NCBI RefSeq assembly: GCF_018612915.1
Contig: NZ_JAGGRL010000008.1
Span: 1 to 64,000 of the forward strand
DNA length: 64,000 nt
Reading direction: 5' to 3'
Origin: Stenotrophomonas sp. ISL-67
GTDB taxonomy: Bacteria > Pseudomonadota > Gammaproteobacteria > Xanthomonadales > Xanthomonadaceae
In this document: positions 1 through 8,031 of the stretch, piece by piece
Position numbering within the stretch: position 1 is the stretch's first letter
How the letters are laid out: each line of letters opens with the position of its first letter
The notes under the pieces: generated by a model
The model's database searches: none
Told to the model about the DNA's origin: nothing
Seen by the model: only the letters and a program-made list of their open reading frames with translations
Position numbers and translations under genes: made by a program

Positions 1-312
1 CAGGATCGCGCCGTCCATCTGCGCAGCACCGGTGATCATGTTCTTGACGTAGTCAGCATGGCCCGGGCAATCAACGTGGGCGTAATGACGGTTTTCGGAT
101 TCGTATTCGACGTGTGCGGTCGAGATCGTGATGCCACGCGCCTTCTCTTCCGGCGCCGCGTCGATCGCGGAGTAATCCTTGAACTCGCCACCGAAGCGCT
201 CTGCACCGATCTTGGTCAGTGCGGCGGTCAGCGTGGTCTTGCCGTGGTCGACGTGACCGATGGTGCCGACGTTGACGTGCGGCTTGGTGCGCTCGAACTT
301 ACCCTTGGCCAT
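1..312 (-). CDS. tuf: Elongation factor Tu, N-terminal part (cut by window start)
   Basis: First 104 codons of EF-Tu, the GTPase that carries aminoacyl-tRNA to the ribosome A site. The G1 P-loop GHVDHGKT, the effector-region motif RGITI and the G3 motif DCPGH are all present in the right order. It begins [17 protein letters not shown], the usual start of proteobacterial EF-Tu. The rest lies to the left of the window. It follows the Tyr-Gly-Thr tRNA genes on the same strand, the arrangement seen at one of the two tuf loci of gammaproteobacteria, so the tRNAs and tuf are probably transcribed together from the promoter near position 745. Confidence 0.97.
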   Translation of the reverse strand, partial: MAKGKFERTKPHVNVGTIGHVDHGKTTLTAALTKIGAERFGGEFKDYSAIDAAPEEKARGITISTAHVEYESENRHYAHVDCPGHADYVKNMITGAAQMDGAIL

Positions 313-352
313 GGCTGCTTATCTCGAAATCGTCTGAATGGTGGCGCTTGGA

Positions 353-428
353 TGGTGCTCACGAAAGGAATCGAACCTTCGACCTCCTCCTTACCAAGGA
401 GGTGCTCTACCGACTGAGCTACGTGAGC
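353..428 (-). tRNA. tRNA-Thr (GGT)
   Basis: 76 nt including an encoded CCA. Acceptor arms GCTCACG and CGTGAGC pair fully. The anticodon stem CCTCC/GGAGG encloses the loop TTGGTAA, so the anticodon is GGT. The T arm carries GGTTCGATTCC. It lies about 40 nt upstream of tuf. Confidence 0.97.
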
Positions 429-475
429 GAGTTTTGAATTATGGCACGAATTTGAATATATTCAAATCCATTCAA

Positions 476-549
<74 letters not shown>

Positions 550-577
550 AGCGGAAGCTCTTGCCACAACCTGAAAC

Positions 578-663
578 TGGTGGAGGGAGGTGGATTCGAA
601 CCACCGAAGGCGTAAGCCAGCAGATTTACAGTCTGCCCCCGTTGGCCGCTTGGGTATCCCTCC
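578..663 (-). tRNA. tRNA-Tyr (GTA)
   Basis: 86 nt with encoded CCA and the long variable arm of bacterial tRNA-Tyr. Acceptor arms GGAGGGA/TCCCTCC pair. The anticodon stem CAGA/TCTG encloses CTGTAAA, giving GTA. It is the promoter-proximal gene of the tRNA-tuf unit. Confidence 0.97.
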
Positions 664-720
664 TTACCACCCTGTCCCGTGGCGCCGAAGCGTTTTCGGT
701 GTGGGGTGGAAGAGCCGTGA

Positions 721-750
721 ATTTTGGGGGGTGAATGCGGGTTCTGTCAA
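721..750 (-). promoter_or_regulatory. Promoter of the tRNA-Tyr/Gly/Thr-tuf unit
   Basis: Read on the minus strand there is a perfect -35 box TTGACA (745-750), an 18 nt spacer and a -10 like CAAAAT (721-726), followed by GC-rich sequence before tRNA-Tyr. This is a sigma-70 type arrangement expected for a stable-RNA operon. It is inferred from sequence only. Confidence 0.7.
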
Positions 751-802
751 CAATCTTTTTGAAATTTTTCACACCAATCGCAAATTTCCCCGGCGATACG
801 AC

Positions 803-1813
803 CTACTGGTCCGGAAGTGCCAGCGTTTCATCGTCGAAGATCGCCACGTGGGGCACTCCATCGGCGCCGATCCAGCCGCGGTACATGCCCTGCGTATTGA
901 ACGGCGTGGCGGCACGCCCATCGGCGCCCAGCACGATCGCACCGCCGTCGCCGCCCAGTGTGGGAATGCGCGCATTGATCACTTCGCGCCCGGCCTCCTC
1001 CGGGCTTTGCTTGAGGTACTGCATGCGTGCGCAGATGTCGTGCGCGGCGGCCGTGCGGATGTAGTACTCGCCCCATCCGGTGCCGGACACGGCGCAGGCG
1101 GCATTGGCGTAGGTGCCGGCGCCGATGATCGGCGAGTCGCCCACGCGCCCGTAGCGCTTGTTGGTCATGCCGCCGGTGGAGGTTCCGGCGGCCAGGTGGC
1201 CCTGCGCATCCAGTGCCACGGCGCCGACGGTGCCGAAGTGGCGGGCGGTTTCCAGATCGGCGTGGGCCTGGCCGCTGGCCTCTTCCTTCAACGCTCGCTG
1301 CAGCTGCTGCCAGCGCTTTTCCGTGCGGAAGTAGGACGGGGCGACCACGGTGATGCCCTGGCGGGTGGCGAAGAGCTCAGCGCCCTCGCCCACCATCATC
1401 ACGTGCGGCGAGTGCTGCATCACCGCCTCGGCGAGCAGGATCGGGTTGCGGACGCGCTGCACGCCGGCCACCGCACCGGCCTTCAGGGTGGCGCCGTCCA
1501 TGAGCGCGGCATCCAGCTCATTCCGCCCGTCATGGGTGAACACCGCGCCTTTGCCGGCATTGAAGGTCGGGTCGTCCTCCAGCACGGTGATCGCTGCGGT
1601 AACCGCATCCAGCGCAGGTTTGCCGGCCGCCAGCACCGTGTGGCCCTGGATCAATGCCTGGCGGAGTGCCGCGCGGGCCGCCTTTTCGTCGGCCGGGGAA
1701 AGGTCCTTGCGCTGCACGCCTGCCCCGCCATGGATGACCAGGACCGGCTCGGCAGCCAGGGCGACCGGGCTGAGCAGGCACAGCGAGAGAAGGAAGGCGG
1801 TTCGGCGGGACAT
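803..1813 (-). CDS. iaaA: Exported isoaspartyl peptidase / L-asparaginase (Ntn hydrolase)
   Basis: 336 aa. Plant-type asparaginase family, which removes isoaspartyl residues from peptides and hydrolyses asparagine after autocatalytic cleavage into alpha and beta chains. The HGGAG motif near residue 29 and the cleavage site HFG|TVGAVA are visible, with Thr195 as the expected N-terminal nucleophile of the beta chain, followed by GTSTGG and GAGTYA. An N-terminal signal peptide (SRRTAFLLSLCLLSPVALA) predicts export. The ATG at 1813 is chosen because it begins that signal peptide; an in-frame ATG lies about 11 codons upstream. The gene stands alone, divergent from the TonB receptor. Confidence 0.9.
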   Translation of the reverse strand: MSRRTAFLLSLCLLSPVALAAEPVLVIHGGAGVQRKDLSPADEKAARAALRQALIQGHTVLAAGKPALDAVTAAITVLEDDPTFNAGKGAVFTHDGRNELDAALMDGATLKAGAVAGVQRVRNPILLAEAVMQHSPHVMMVGEGAELFATRQGITVVAPSYFRTEKRWQQLQRALKEEASGQAHADLETARHFGTVGAVALDAQGHLAAGTSTGGMTNKRYGRVGDSPIIGAGTYANAACAVSGTGWGEYYIRTAAAHDICARMQYLKQSPEEAGREVINARIPTLGGDGGAIVLGADGRAATPFNTQGMYRGWIGADGVPHVAIFDDETLALPDQ

Positions 1814-1864
1814 GGCGGTGACCGGGTTCGGGAGACCGTTCATCATGCCGGAGAGACCGCGAAG

Positions 1865-1932
1865 TGCCGACTGACGGTTGGCACCTACCAGGAGGCCGGA
1901 AATCTGGTAGGTATCGACCGTTGGTTGATACC
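1865..1932. repeat. Inverted pair of GTAG-type REPs
   Basis: Two GTAG palindromes of the CGACCGTTGGTCG type, one on the minus strand (1865-1889) and one on the plus strand (1907-1932). Their GTAG ends face each other across 17 nt. They lie in the divergent promoter gap between iaaA and the TonB receptor, unusual because most REPs here sit at gene 3' ends. Confidence 0.75.
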
Positions 1933-2047
1933 TCGTTACCTGAAGGCCGCCCGCTGGCGGCGGACGTAAAAAAGGCGTTAAATGCGCGCCGTCCGTTCAC
2001 CGATGTGAATGGGGGTCAGGGCCTCCCTTGAGGTCTACTTTTCTTCT

Positions 2048-2059
2048 TGAGAATTCTCA
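2048..2059. promoter_or_regulatory. Perfect palindrome overlapping the TonB receptor start codon
   Basis: TGAGAATTCTCA is a perfect 12 bp palindrome whose last A is the A of the ATG at 2059. It could be an operator or simply chance. No good Shine-Dalgarno sequence is visible just upstream of this ATG. The function is unknown. Confidence 0.35.
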
Positions 2060-4797
2060 TGCATAAACAGGCGATGGCGTGGTCGATCCAGCTGGCGTTG
2101 CTGGGCGTGGCCGCAACGGCGGCGGCCCAGGCCCCGACCGCTCCCGGCGTGCAGCAGCTGGACACGGTCCAGGTCACCGGATCGCGCATTCCGCGCGCCC
2201 AGGTCGAAGGCCCCGCCCCCGTGACGGTGATCACCGCCGAACAGATCCAGGCCAGCGGCTTCACCAGCGTGCCGGACGTGCTTCGCTCGATGACCCAGAA
2301 CGGCGGTGAGACCCAGAGCCAGCAGTCGGCCAGCGGCGCCGACTTTTCGCCGGGTGCGCAGCAGGTCGACCTGCGCGGGCTGGGGCCCAACCACACGCTG
2401 GTGCTGGTCAATGGCCGCCGCATCGCCGACTTCCCGATGCCGTTCCAGGGTCGCAGCAACTTCACCGACGTCTCCAACATCCCGCTGGGCATGATCGACC
2501 GGATCGAGGTGCTGACCGGCAGCGCATCGGCCATCTATGGGTCGGACGCCATTGCCGGCGTGGTCAATTTCATCCTGAAGAAGCAGGTGGATGGCACCAC
2601 GGTGGATGTGCGCATGGGCACCACCACCGAAGGCGGTGGCGAGTCATTCGACATGAGCGTCGCCAGCGGCTTCGATTCCGGCCGGTTCAGCGCGGTTTAC
2701 AGCCTGGAGCTGCAGTCGCAGACGCCGCTGTGGGCCTATGAGCGTGCGCAGCAGGATTCCACCCTCGACGCCCCCACCGAAAGCGCCCGCGCCGCACGCC
2801 GCGCCTACCTGCGTACCGATTACAACGACGATTACCTGGACCCGGGCCAGGCCACCTGCGATGCGCTGGCCGGGCAGAACAAGGGCAGCACCTACCATGC
2901 CGAACGCCCGCGCTATGGCTTCTACTGCGGCAGCGACCGTTCGATCGGCTATGGCACGATCCTCAGCGAGCGCCGCGGTGCCAATGGCTATGCGTCGCTG
3001 CGCTATGGGTTTGAGAATGGCGCCGAATGGTTCGCCGACGTGCAGCTGGGCTACCACGACATCGCGTTGATGCGCGATGTGACCCAGTGGGGCCTGATGG
3101 CGGCCGATGGCAACGAGGATGGCTATTTCCACAACCAGGCCACCGGTCAGGTGGAGTTCTGGCAGCGCCAGTTCTCGCCGGAGGAAATGGGCGGGCTGCG
3201 CAACGGTATGGTCCGCAGCACCCAGAAGACCTTCAGCGTCACCACCGGGTTCAAGGGTTCGCTGGGCGCGGCCTGGGAGTACGAGGTGTCGCTGAGCCAC
3301 TCGCAGTACCAGTCGTCAATCCGCTGGCCGCAGATCATCGCGGCCAAGGCCAATTACCTGTTCCTGGGCCCGCAGCTGGGCGAGGACGACGATGGCTTCC
3401 CGGTCTACAACGCCGATCCGGCACGCCTGTACCAGCCACTGACGCGCGCCGAATACGATTCGATCGCCGCACGCACCACCTATACGCCCAAGTCGCGTAC
3501 CGATACCGCGGCTCTGACCCTGACCAACGGCGAGCTGTTCGAGCTGCCCGGCGGCAAGGCGGGCTTTGCGGCCACGGCCGAGTTCGGCAACCAGTCCTAC
3601 GCGCTCAACCCCGATCCGCTGGCGACGGAGTACTACTACTACAGCTGGAAGGATTCGGACGGCCACGGCAGCCGCAACCGCTGGGCCACGGCCGCCGAGC
3701 TGCGCCTGCCGCTGCACGACACACTCAACGTGAGTGTTGCCGGGCGCTTCGACCAGTACCGCTATTCGGGCAACACGATCGGCAAGGCGACCTGGAGTGG
3801 CGGCATCGAATGGCGCCCGATCGAGTCGCTGCTGGTGCGCGGCTCGTACGGCACCGCGTTCCGCGCGCCGGACCTGCACTACGTATACGCCGGCCCGGGC
3901 AACGATGAGACCAGTGCGAACGACTACTACGCCTGCGCGGTGGACGGTGCGGATGACTGTTCGGATTACGAGGAGAACCTGATCCGCACGCGCGAGGGCA
4001 ACCGCCAGCTGGACCCGGAAACCAGCACGTCGTGGAGCGCCGGGTTGGTATGGTCGCCCGCGGTAGGCCTGGACCTGTCGGTGGACTGGTTCGACATCGA
4101 CATGCGCGACCAGGTGCAGGACATGGACGTGAGCACGATCCTGCGCGATGAGGCGGCCTGCCGCCTGGGCGGCGCGGACGCAACCTCGCCGACCTGTGTG
4201 GATGCGATCAACCGGGTCACCCGCACCAGCGACGGGCGCCTGTACGGGGTGCACGTGAGTCCGATCAACATCGCGCGCGAGACCACGCGCGGCATCGATG
4301 TAGGCCTGCGTTACCGCCTGGCCACCGGCATGGGCGATTTCATCCTGAGCGGCAGCCACACCTGGGTGCAGCGCCACGATTTCCAGCAGTTCGTGGGCGA
4401 TGCGGTGCAGGACCAGTTCGCGGTCAATAGCGGCTTCGACATTCCGCGCACCAAGACCAGTGCGAGCGTGACGTGGGAAAACGATGCATGGTCGGCGACC
4501 TTGTACGGTTCGCGCCTGGGCAAGCTGCCGACGTTTGACAGCTATGACCAGAGCTTCGATTGGGAAAGCGGCGACAGCCCGTGGATGAAGGCGACCTACC
4601 GCTACAACCTGTCAGTGCAGTACCGCTTCGACGACCATTCGCGCCTGTCGCTGTCGGTGGTCAACCTGTTCAACAAGATGCCGCCGAAGGATGCGACGTA
4701 TACGTCGTACCCGTACTACGACGTGTCGTGGTTCGATGCGGTCGGCCGCCAGTTGAACCTGCAGTACACGCACAAGTTTGGTGGGTCTGCGCTGTAA
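2059..4797 (+). CDS. TonB-dependent outer membrane receptor
   Basis: 912 aa outer membrane transporter. It has a signal peptide ending in ATAAAQA, a TonB-box-like stretch DTVQVTGSRIPR at about residues 31-42, then a plug domain (VTVITAEQIQASG, LRGLGPNHTLVLVNGRR, IEVLTGSASAIYGSDAIAGVVNFI) and a 22-strand-type barrel with YGTAFRAPDL and a typical C-terminal receptor region (NLFNKMPP). The GSRI...LVNGRR style is that of the large Xanthomonadaceae receptor paralogue family whose substrates are mostly unknown. No neighbouring transporter or enzyme points to a substrate. A TTG lies four codons upstream, but the ATG is more likely. It does not end in the usual aromatic residue. Confidence 0.9.
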   Translation: MHKQAMAWSIQLALLGVAATAAAQAPTAPGVQQLDTVQVTGSRIPRAQVEGPAPVTVITAEQIQASGFTSVPDVLRSMTQNGGETQSQQSASGADFSPGAQQVDLRGLGPNHTLVLVNGRRIADFPMPFQGRSNFTDVSNIPLGMIDRIEVLTGSASAIYGSDAIAGVVNFILKKQVDGTTVDVRMGTTTEGGGESFDMSVASGFDSGRFSAVYSLELQSQTPLWAYERAQQDSTLDAPTESARAARRAYLRTDYNDDYLDPGQATCDALAGQNKGSTYHAERPRYGFYCGSDRSIGYGTILSERRGANGYASLRYGFENGAEWFADVQLGYHDIALMRDVTQWGLMAADGNEDGYFHNQATGQVEFWQRQFSPEEMGGLRNGMVRSTQKTFSVTTGFKGSLGAAWEYEVSLSHSQYQSSIRWPQIIAAKANYLFLGPQLGEDDDGFPVYNADPARLYQPLTRAEYDSIAARTTYTPKSRTDTAALTLTNGELFELPGGKAGFAATAEFGNQSYALNPDPLATEYYYYSWKDSDGHGSRNRWATAAELRLPLHDTLNVSVAGRFDQYRYSGNTIGKATWSGGIEWRPIESLLVRGSYGTAFRAPDLHYVYAGPGNDETSANDYYACAVDGADDCSDYEENLIRTREGNRQLDPETSTSWSAGLVWSPAVGLDLSVDWFDIDMRDQVQDMDVSTILRDEAACRLGGADATSPTCVDAINRVTRTSDGRLYGVHVSPINIARETTRGIDVGLRYRLATGMGDFILSGSHTWVQRHDFQQFVGDAVQDQFAVNSGFDIPRTKTSASVTWENDAWSATLYGSRLGKLPTFDSYDQSFDWESGDSPWMKATYRYNLSVQYRFDDHSRLSLSVVNLFNKMPPKDATYTSYPYYDVSWFDAVGRQLNLQYTHKFGGSAL

Positions 4798-4814
4798 CGG
4801 ATTGCATGATTCAC

Positions 4815-4839
4815 GTAGAGCCGGGCTCTGCCCGGCTGC
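4815..4839 (+). repeat. GTAG-type REP
   Basis: GTAG followed by the palindrome AGCCGGGCTCTGCCCGGCT. It begins the composite that contains copy A: the next bases TTCATGCAT and GGGCGAACAGCC recur beside copies B, D and E. Confidence 0.85.
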
Positions 4840-4885
4840 TTCATGCATCTGGGCGAACAGCCCTCGTGCAACGATCGTCTGGCTT

Positions 4886-4989
4886 GGCGGGACGGTGCGG
4901 GTTTCCGGGGGACGCCGTAAACCCATCCATGGGGGCTTGTAGAAAACATCCATGTTTTCTACACCCCCGGAAACCCGCCCCGACCCACC
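4886..4989 (-). repeat. Structured repeat, copy A
   Basis: Outer arms GCGGGTTTCCGGGGG (4897-4911) and CCCCCGGAAACCCGC (4964-4978) pair over 15 bp, then 8 of 11 further positions pair outward to 4886/4989, with one C-A. Inside are a short element around CCCATCCATGGG and a 24 nt hairpin at 4939-4962 whose arms are GTAGAAAACAT and ATGTTTTCTAC. Strand is set to the direction in which the odd pair would be a G-U wobble. Confidence 0.8.
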
Positions 4990-5198
4990 TTTTGACCGGG
5001 TGTCGTTGCCATGGGAAACGCGGGTGACGGCCGTTGGCCGTCATTCGCGTTGATTGAGGTCATGCGTTACCGGGCGTTGATGGGTTCACGGCGGTTGTCT
5101 GGCGACCAACCCTACCCACCCAGCCGCCGACGACATAGTGACGCGCCATGCGCGTCTGCTCGCCCATGGCCACCCCCGCTGGCCCAGCTCAGACCATG

Positions 5199-5257
5199 CC
5201 TCGGCCCAAGGCTGTTGGCCCAGATGCATGAAGCAGCCGGGCAGAGCCCGGCTCTAC
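5199..5257 (-). repeat. Partial composite: linker plus GTAG REP
   Basis: GGCCCAGCTCAGACC, an AACAGCC-like linker (here inverted, GGCTGTTGGCCC) and the REP at 5233-5257 match the right half of copy E (43386-43462). The structured core is absent, so this is either a remnant or a free-standing module. Confidence 0.65.
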
Positions 5258-5397
5258 GGGTCGCCTGCAACTGCATTGGCGCTTGGAGCCCGGAAGTTTT
5301 CCACACGGCACGTGGAAAGCGATGGGAGTTTGTTGTGGACAAGTGCGGTGAAGCTTGGCGCGCAACGGTTTTGAAGCGTGGCCAATTATTGTCCAAA

Positions 5398-5426
5398 CGC
5401 AAAACGCCCCGCACTGGGCGGGGCGC
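5398..5426 (-). terminator. Intrinsic terminator of ychF operon
   Basis: Stem CGCCCCGC/GCGGGGCG with a 5 nt loop, followed on the minus strand by TTTTGCGTTT. It lies about 27 nt after the ychF stop and ends the long minus-strand operon. Confidence 0.75.
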
Positions 5427-5452
5427 TTTGGGAACCTCTCCGCGAGTGCGGG

Positions 5453-6544
5453 TCAGACGTTGAAGCGGAAATGCAGGATGTCGCCTTCCTGGACGCGGTA
5501 TTCCTTGCCTTCCAGGCGCAGGCGACCGGCTTCCTTGGCACCGGCTTCGCCCTTGTACTTGATGAAGTCGTCATACGCGATGGTCTCGGCGCGGATGAAG
5601 CCCTTCTCGAAGTCGGTGTGGATCACCGCAGCGGCCTGCGGCGCGGTCGCACCCTTGCGCACGGTCCACGCGCGGACTTCCTTCACGCCAGCAGTGAAGT
5701 AGGTCTGCAGGCCGAGCAGGCTGTAGGCCGCGTTGATGACGCGGTTCAAGCCCGGCTCGGCCAGGCCCAGGTCGGCCAGGAAGGTGTCGCGGTCTTCGTC
5801 GTCCAGCTGCGAGAGCTCTTCTTCGATCGCGGCCGAGACCGGCACCACCTGCGCGCCTTCGGCCGCGGCGCGGGTGCGCACGGCGTCCAGGTGCGGGTTG
5901 TTCTCGAAGCCGTCTTCCAGCACGTTGGCGATGTACATCACCGGCTTGAGGGTGAGCAGGAACAGGTCGCGTACCAGCGCCTTTTCCTCCTCGTCCAGCC
6001 CGGCGCTGCGCCCGGCCTTGCCGTCGGCCAGGGCGGCCTGCAGCTTGGCCAGCACCGGCTTGCGTGCTGCCGCTTCCTTGTCGCCGCCCTTGGCGGCGCG
6101 CTCGGCGCGGTTCAACGCCTTCTCCACGCTGTCCAGGTCGGCCAGGGCCAGTTCGGTGTCGATGGTGTCGATGTCCGACAGCGGGTCGACCTTGTTGTTG
6201 ACGTGGATGACGTCGGCGTTCTCAAAGCACCGCACCACGTGGGTGATCGCGTCCACTTCGCGGATGTGGGCCAGGAACTTGTTGCCCAGGCCTTCACCGC
6301 TGGCGGCACCGGCCACCAGGCCGGCGATGTCGACGAACTCCACGGCGGTCGGAATGACCTTCTGCGGGTTGATGATCGCCGCCAGTTCGTTCAGGCGCGG
6401 ATCCGGCACCGGCACGATGCCGACGTTCGGCTCGATGGTGCAGAACGGGAAGTTGGCCGCAGCAATGCCCGCCTTGGTCAGCGCGTTGAACAGGGTCGAC
6501 TTGCCGACGTTGGGCAGGCCGACGATGCCGCATTTGATACCCAT
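5453..6544 (-). CDS. ychF: Redox-regulated ribosome-associated ATPase YchF
   Basis: 363 aa, the family's normal length. This Obg-family P-loop NTPase binds ribosomes and is linked to oxidative stress control. The Walker A GLPNVGKS is at residues 9-16 and DIAGL is the G3 motif. The G4 position reads NVLE, the NxxE form that makes YchF prefer ATP to GTP. A C-terminal TGS domain ends in HFRFNV. The ATG at 6544 has AGAGG at a suitable distance; an in-frame TTG three codons upstream does not. It is the last gene of the pth-ychF end of the operon. Confidence 0.96.
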   Translation of the reverse strand: MGIKCGIVGLPNVGKSTLFNALTKAGIAAANFPFCTIEPNVGIVPVPDPRLNELAAIINPQKVIPTAVEFVDIAGLVAGAASGEGLGNKFLAHIREVDAITHVVRCFENADVIHVNNKVDPLSDIDTIDTELALADLDSVEKALNRAERAAKGGDKEAAARKPVLAKLQAALADGKAGRSAGLDEEEKALVRDLFLLTLKPVMYIANVLEDGFENNPHLDAVRTRAAAEGAQVVPVSAAIEEELSQLDDEDRDTFLADLGLAEPGLNRVINAAYSLLGLQTYFTAGVKEVRAWTVRKGATAPQAAAVIHTDFEKGFIRAETIAYDDFIKYKGEAGAKEAGRLRLEGKEYRVQEGDILHFRFNV

Positions 6545-6616
6545 CTTTGACAACCTCTGGGGTGAAAATGATTGGGGAAACCGCGACGTTGGGCGCGGCT
6601 TTTCCGATCATTCTCC

Positions 6617-6642
6617 GTACCGACCAACGGTCGGCACCTACC
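6617..6642 (-). repeat. GTAG-type REP in the pth-ychF gap
   Basis: On the minus strand it reads GTAGGTGCCGACCGTTGGTC followed by GG, the same family as the pair at 1865-1932. It lies in the 130 bp gap between two genes of the same strand. Confidence 0.75.
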
Positions 6643-6674
6643 ATCCGGTCCACGGCCGTTCGAGGCCGGGAGCA

Positions 6675-7253
6675 TTATTTCGGGGTGTGCAGGCGTTTCA
6701 TCGCCTCACTGTAGTCGCCACGCACGGCCAACGGCAGTACATCGATCGCATCATCGATGGCATGCCCGATCAGCACGTCATCGTCCTTGCTGGCGCGGCC
6801 GAGTACCCATGGCACCACGCGGTCCTTGTGACCGGGATGGCCGATGCCGATGCGCAGGCGATGGAACTTTCCATGGCCGAGCAGGCGGATGGTGTCGCGC
6901 AGGCCGTTCTGGCCACCGTGGCCGCCATCGAACTTCAGCCGGGCCACGCCGGGCGGCAGGTCCAGTTCGTCGTGCGCCAGCAGGGTTTGCTCGGGCTCGA
7001 TCTTCCAGAAGCGCTGGGCAGCGGTGACCGACTTGCCACTGAGATTCATGAAGGTGGCGGGCTTGAGCAGCCACACCGGTTGCCCGGCGATGTCGACCTT
7101 GGCAGTCTCGCCGAACAGCTTGCTGTCCACGCTCCAGCGCGCGCCGGCCTGTGCGACCAGGGCATCAATGAAACGAAACCCGGCATTGTGCCGGGTCTGG
7201 GCGTGCTCGGGTCCGGGGTTGCCCAGGCCAACGATCAATCGCAATCCTGTCAT
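6675..7253 (-). CDS. pth: Peptidyl-tRNA hydrolase
   Basis: 192 aa. It releases peptides from tRNAs dropped by stalled ribosomes. The active-site residues are all present: Asn12 in GLGNPG, His22 in TRHNAG, Asn70 in FMNLSG and Asp95 in HDELD, plus the GGHGGQNGLRD substrate-binding motif. It lies between rplY and ychF on the same strand, the conserved gammaproteobacterial order. Confidence 0.97.
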   Translation of the reverse strand: MTGLRLIVGLGNPGPEHAQTRHNAGFRFIDALVAQAGARWSVDSKLFGETAKVDIAGQPVWLLKPATFMNLSGKSVTAAQRFWKIEPEQTLLAHDELDLPPGVARLKFDGGHGGQNGLRDTIRLLGHGKFHRLRIGIGHPGHKDRVVPWVLGRASKDDDVLIGHAIDDAIDVLPLAVRGDYSEAMKRLHTPK

Positions 7254-7301
7254 CGCTCTTCTTCGTCGGTACCGGCCCTGTGCCGGCCCATACAGAAACG
7301 A

Positions 7302-7323
7302 CGCCTGCCCCGGAGGACAGGCG
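7302..7323 (-). terminator. Possible weak terminator or attenuator after rplY
   Basis: On the minus strand, CGCCTG/CAGGCG arms with an extra CC/GG make a stable hairpin 11 nt after the rplY stop. The tail TCGTTTCT is poor in T, so it may only partly reduce transcription into pth. Confidence 0.4.
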
Positions 7324-7333
7324 CCGCAACCGG

Positions 7334-7951
7334 TTACTCTGCCGCCGGCGCTTCTTCGTCGGTCGTGGTGCCCTTGGCGGCCTTGGCGGTCACGACGGCA
7401 TCATCGTGGTCCTTGCCCAGGGCCAGGACCGGCATCTCGACGCCCTTGGGCAGCGCGATGTCCGACAGCTTGATGATGTCACCGACCTTCAGGGTGGCCA
7501 GGTCGACGTTGATCGATTCCGGCAGGTCCTTCGGCAGGCAGCTGATGGTCACTTCCTTCAGTTCGTGGGAAACCACGACGTCGGCAGCCTTGCCGGCCGG
7601 CGAGGCATCTTCGTTGAGGAAGTGCAGCGGGACGCTGGCCGTCAGCTTCTCGTTCTCGTTCACGCGGAGGAAATCGAGGTGCATGATCAGCTGCTTGTGC
7701 GGGTGGCGCTGCATGTCACGCAGCAGGACCTTGGTGATCTGGCCGTCCAGGTTCAGGCTCAGGATCGACGAGTAGAACCACTCGTTCTGCTGGGCAAGCC
7801 AGGTGGCGTTGTGGTCCAGGCTGATGGCAACCGGCTCGGCGTTGCCGCCGTACACGATGGCCGGGATCACACCGGCGTGACGCAGGCGGCGGCTCGCACC
7901 CTTACGCTGCAGTTCACGCTTGGTGACCTTGATTTCATGGGTCTTCGACAT
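7334..7951 (-). CDS. rplY: 50S ribosomal protein L25, general stress protein Ctc type
   Basis: 205 aa. This is the long Ctc/TL5 form: an N-terminal 5S rRNA binding L25 domain (about residues 1-95, starting SKTHEIKVTKRELQRKGASR and holding HKQLIMHLDFLRV) and a C-terminal beta domain (EVTISCLPKDLPESINVDL), with an acidic Glu/Ala tail. The ATG at 7951 is preceded by GAAAG and matches family starts; an open extension of 60 codons upstream is not protein-like. It is flanked by prs and pth. Confidence 0.96.
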   Translation of the reverse strand: MSKTHEIKVTKRELQRKGASRRLRHAGVIPAIVYGGNAEPVAISLDHNATWLAQQNEWFYSSILSLNLDGQITKVLLRDMQRHPHKQLIMHLDFLRVNENEKLTASVPLHFLNEDASPAGKAADVVVSHELKEVTISCLPKDLPESINVDLATLKVGDIIKLSDIALPKGVEMPVLALGKDHDDAVVTAKAAKGTTTDEEAPAAE

Positions 7952-8031
7952 TTTCTTTCTACCAGTTGTTGCCTTGCCGGAATGGCTTGGCGATGAAAGG
8001 CACGTCCGCGACCAGACGTACCGAAAAAAAA

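Larger units (their letters stand above)
4798..5452. other. Repeat-rich gap between convergent TonB receptor and ychF
   Basis: No gene is supported in these 655 bases. They hold a plus-strand REP (4815-4839), structured repeat copy A (4886-4989), a second REP with its linker (about 5199-5257) and the ychF terminator. Short stretches around 5085-5165 resemble the right flank of copy B near 29905-29985 (for example the shared CCATGCG and GTCTGCTC), so the composite may be up to 400 bp long. Confidence 0.7.

Noticed and set aside
590-1969. Long plus-strand open frame of 459 codons opposite iaaA
   Set aside because: It is the antisense of a clear isoaspartyl peptidase gene and of tRNA-Tyr; its sequence is rich in Gly, Ala, Arg and His, typical of GC-rich shadow frames.
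4798-5452. CRISPR array
   Set aside because: Repeats are palindromic and irregularly spaced, of different families, with no uniform spacers; no cas gene is in the window.
5378-6550. Open frame of 390 codons opposite ychF
   Set aside because: The minus strand has all YchF motifs; the plus frame has no recognisable motif or ribosome binding site.
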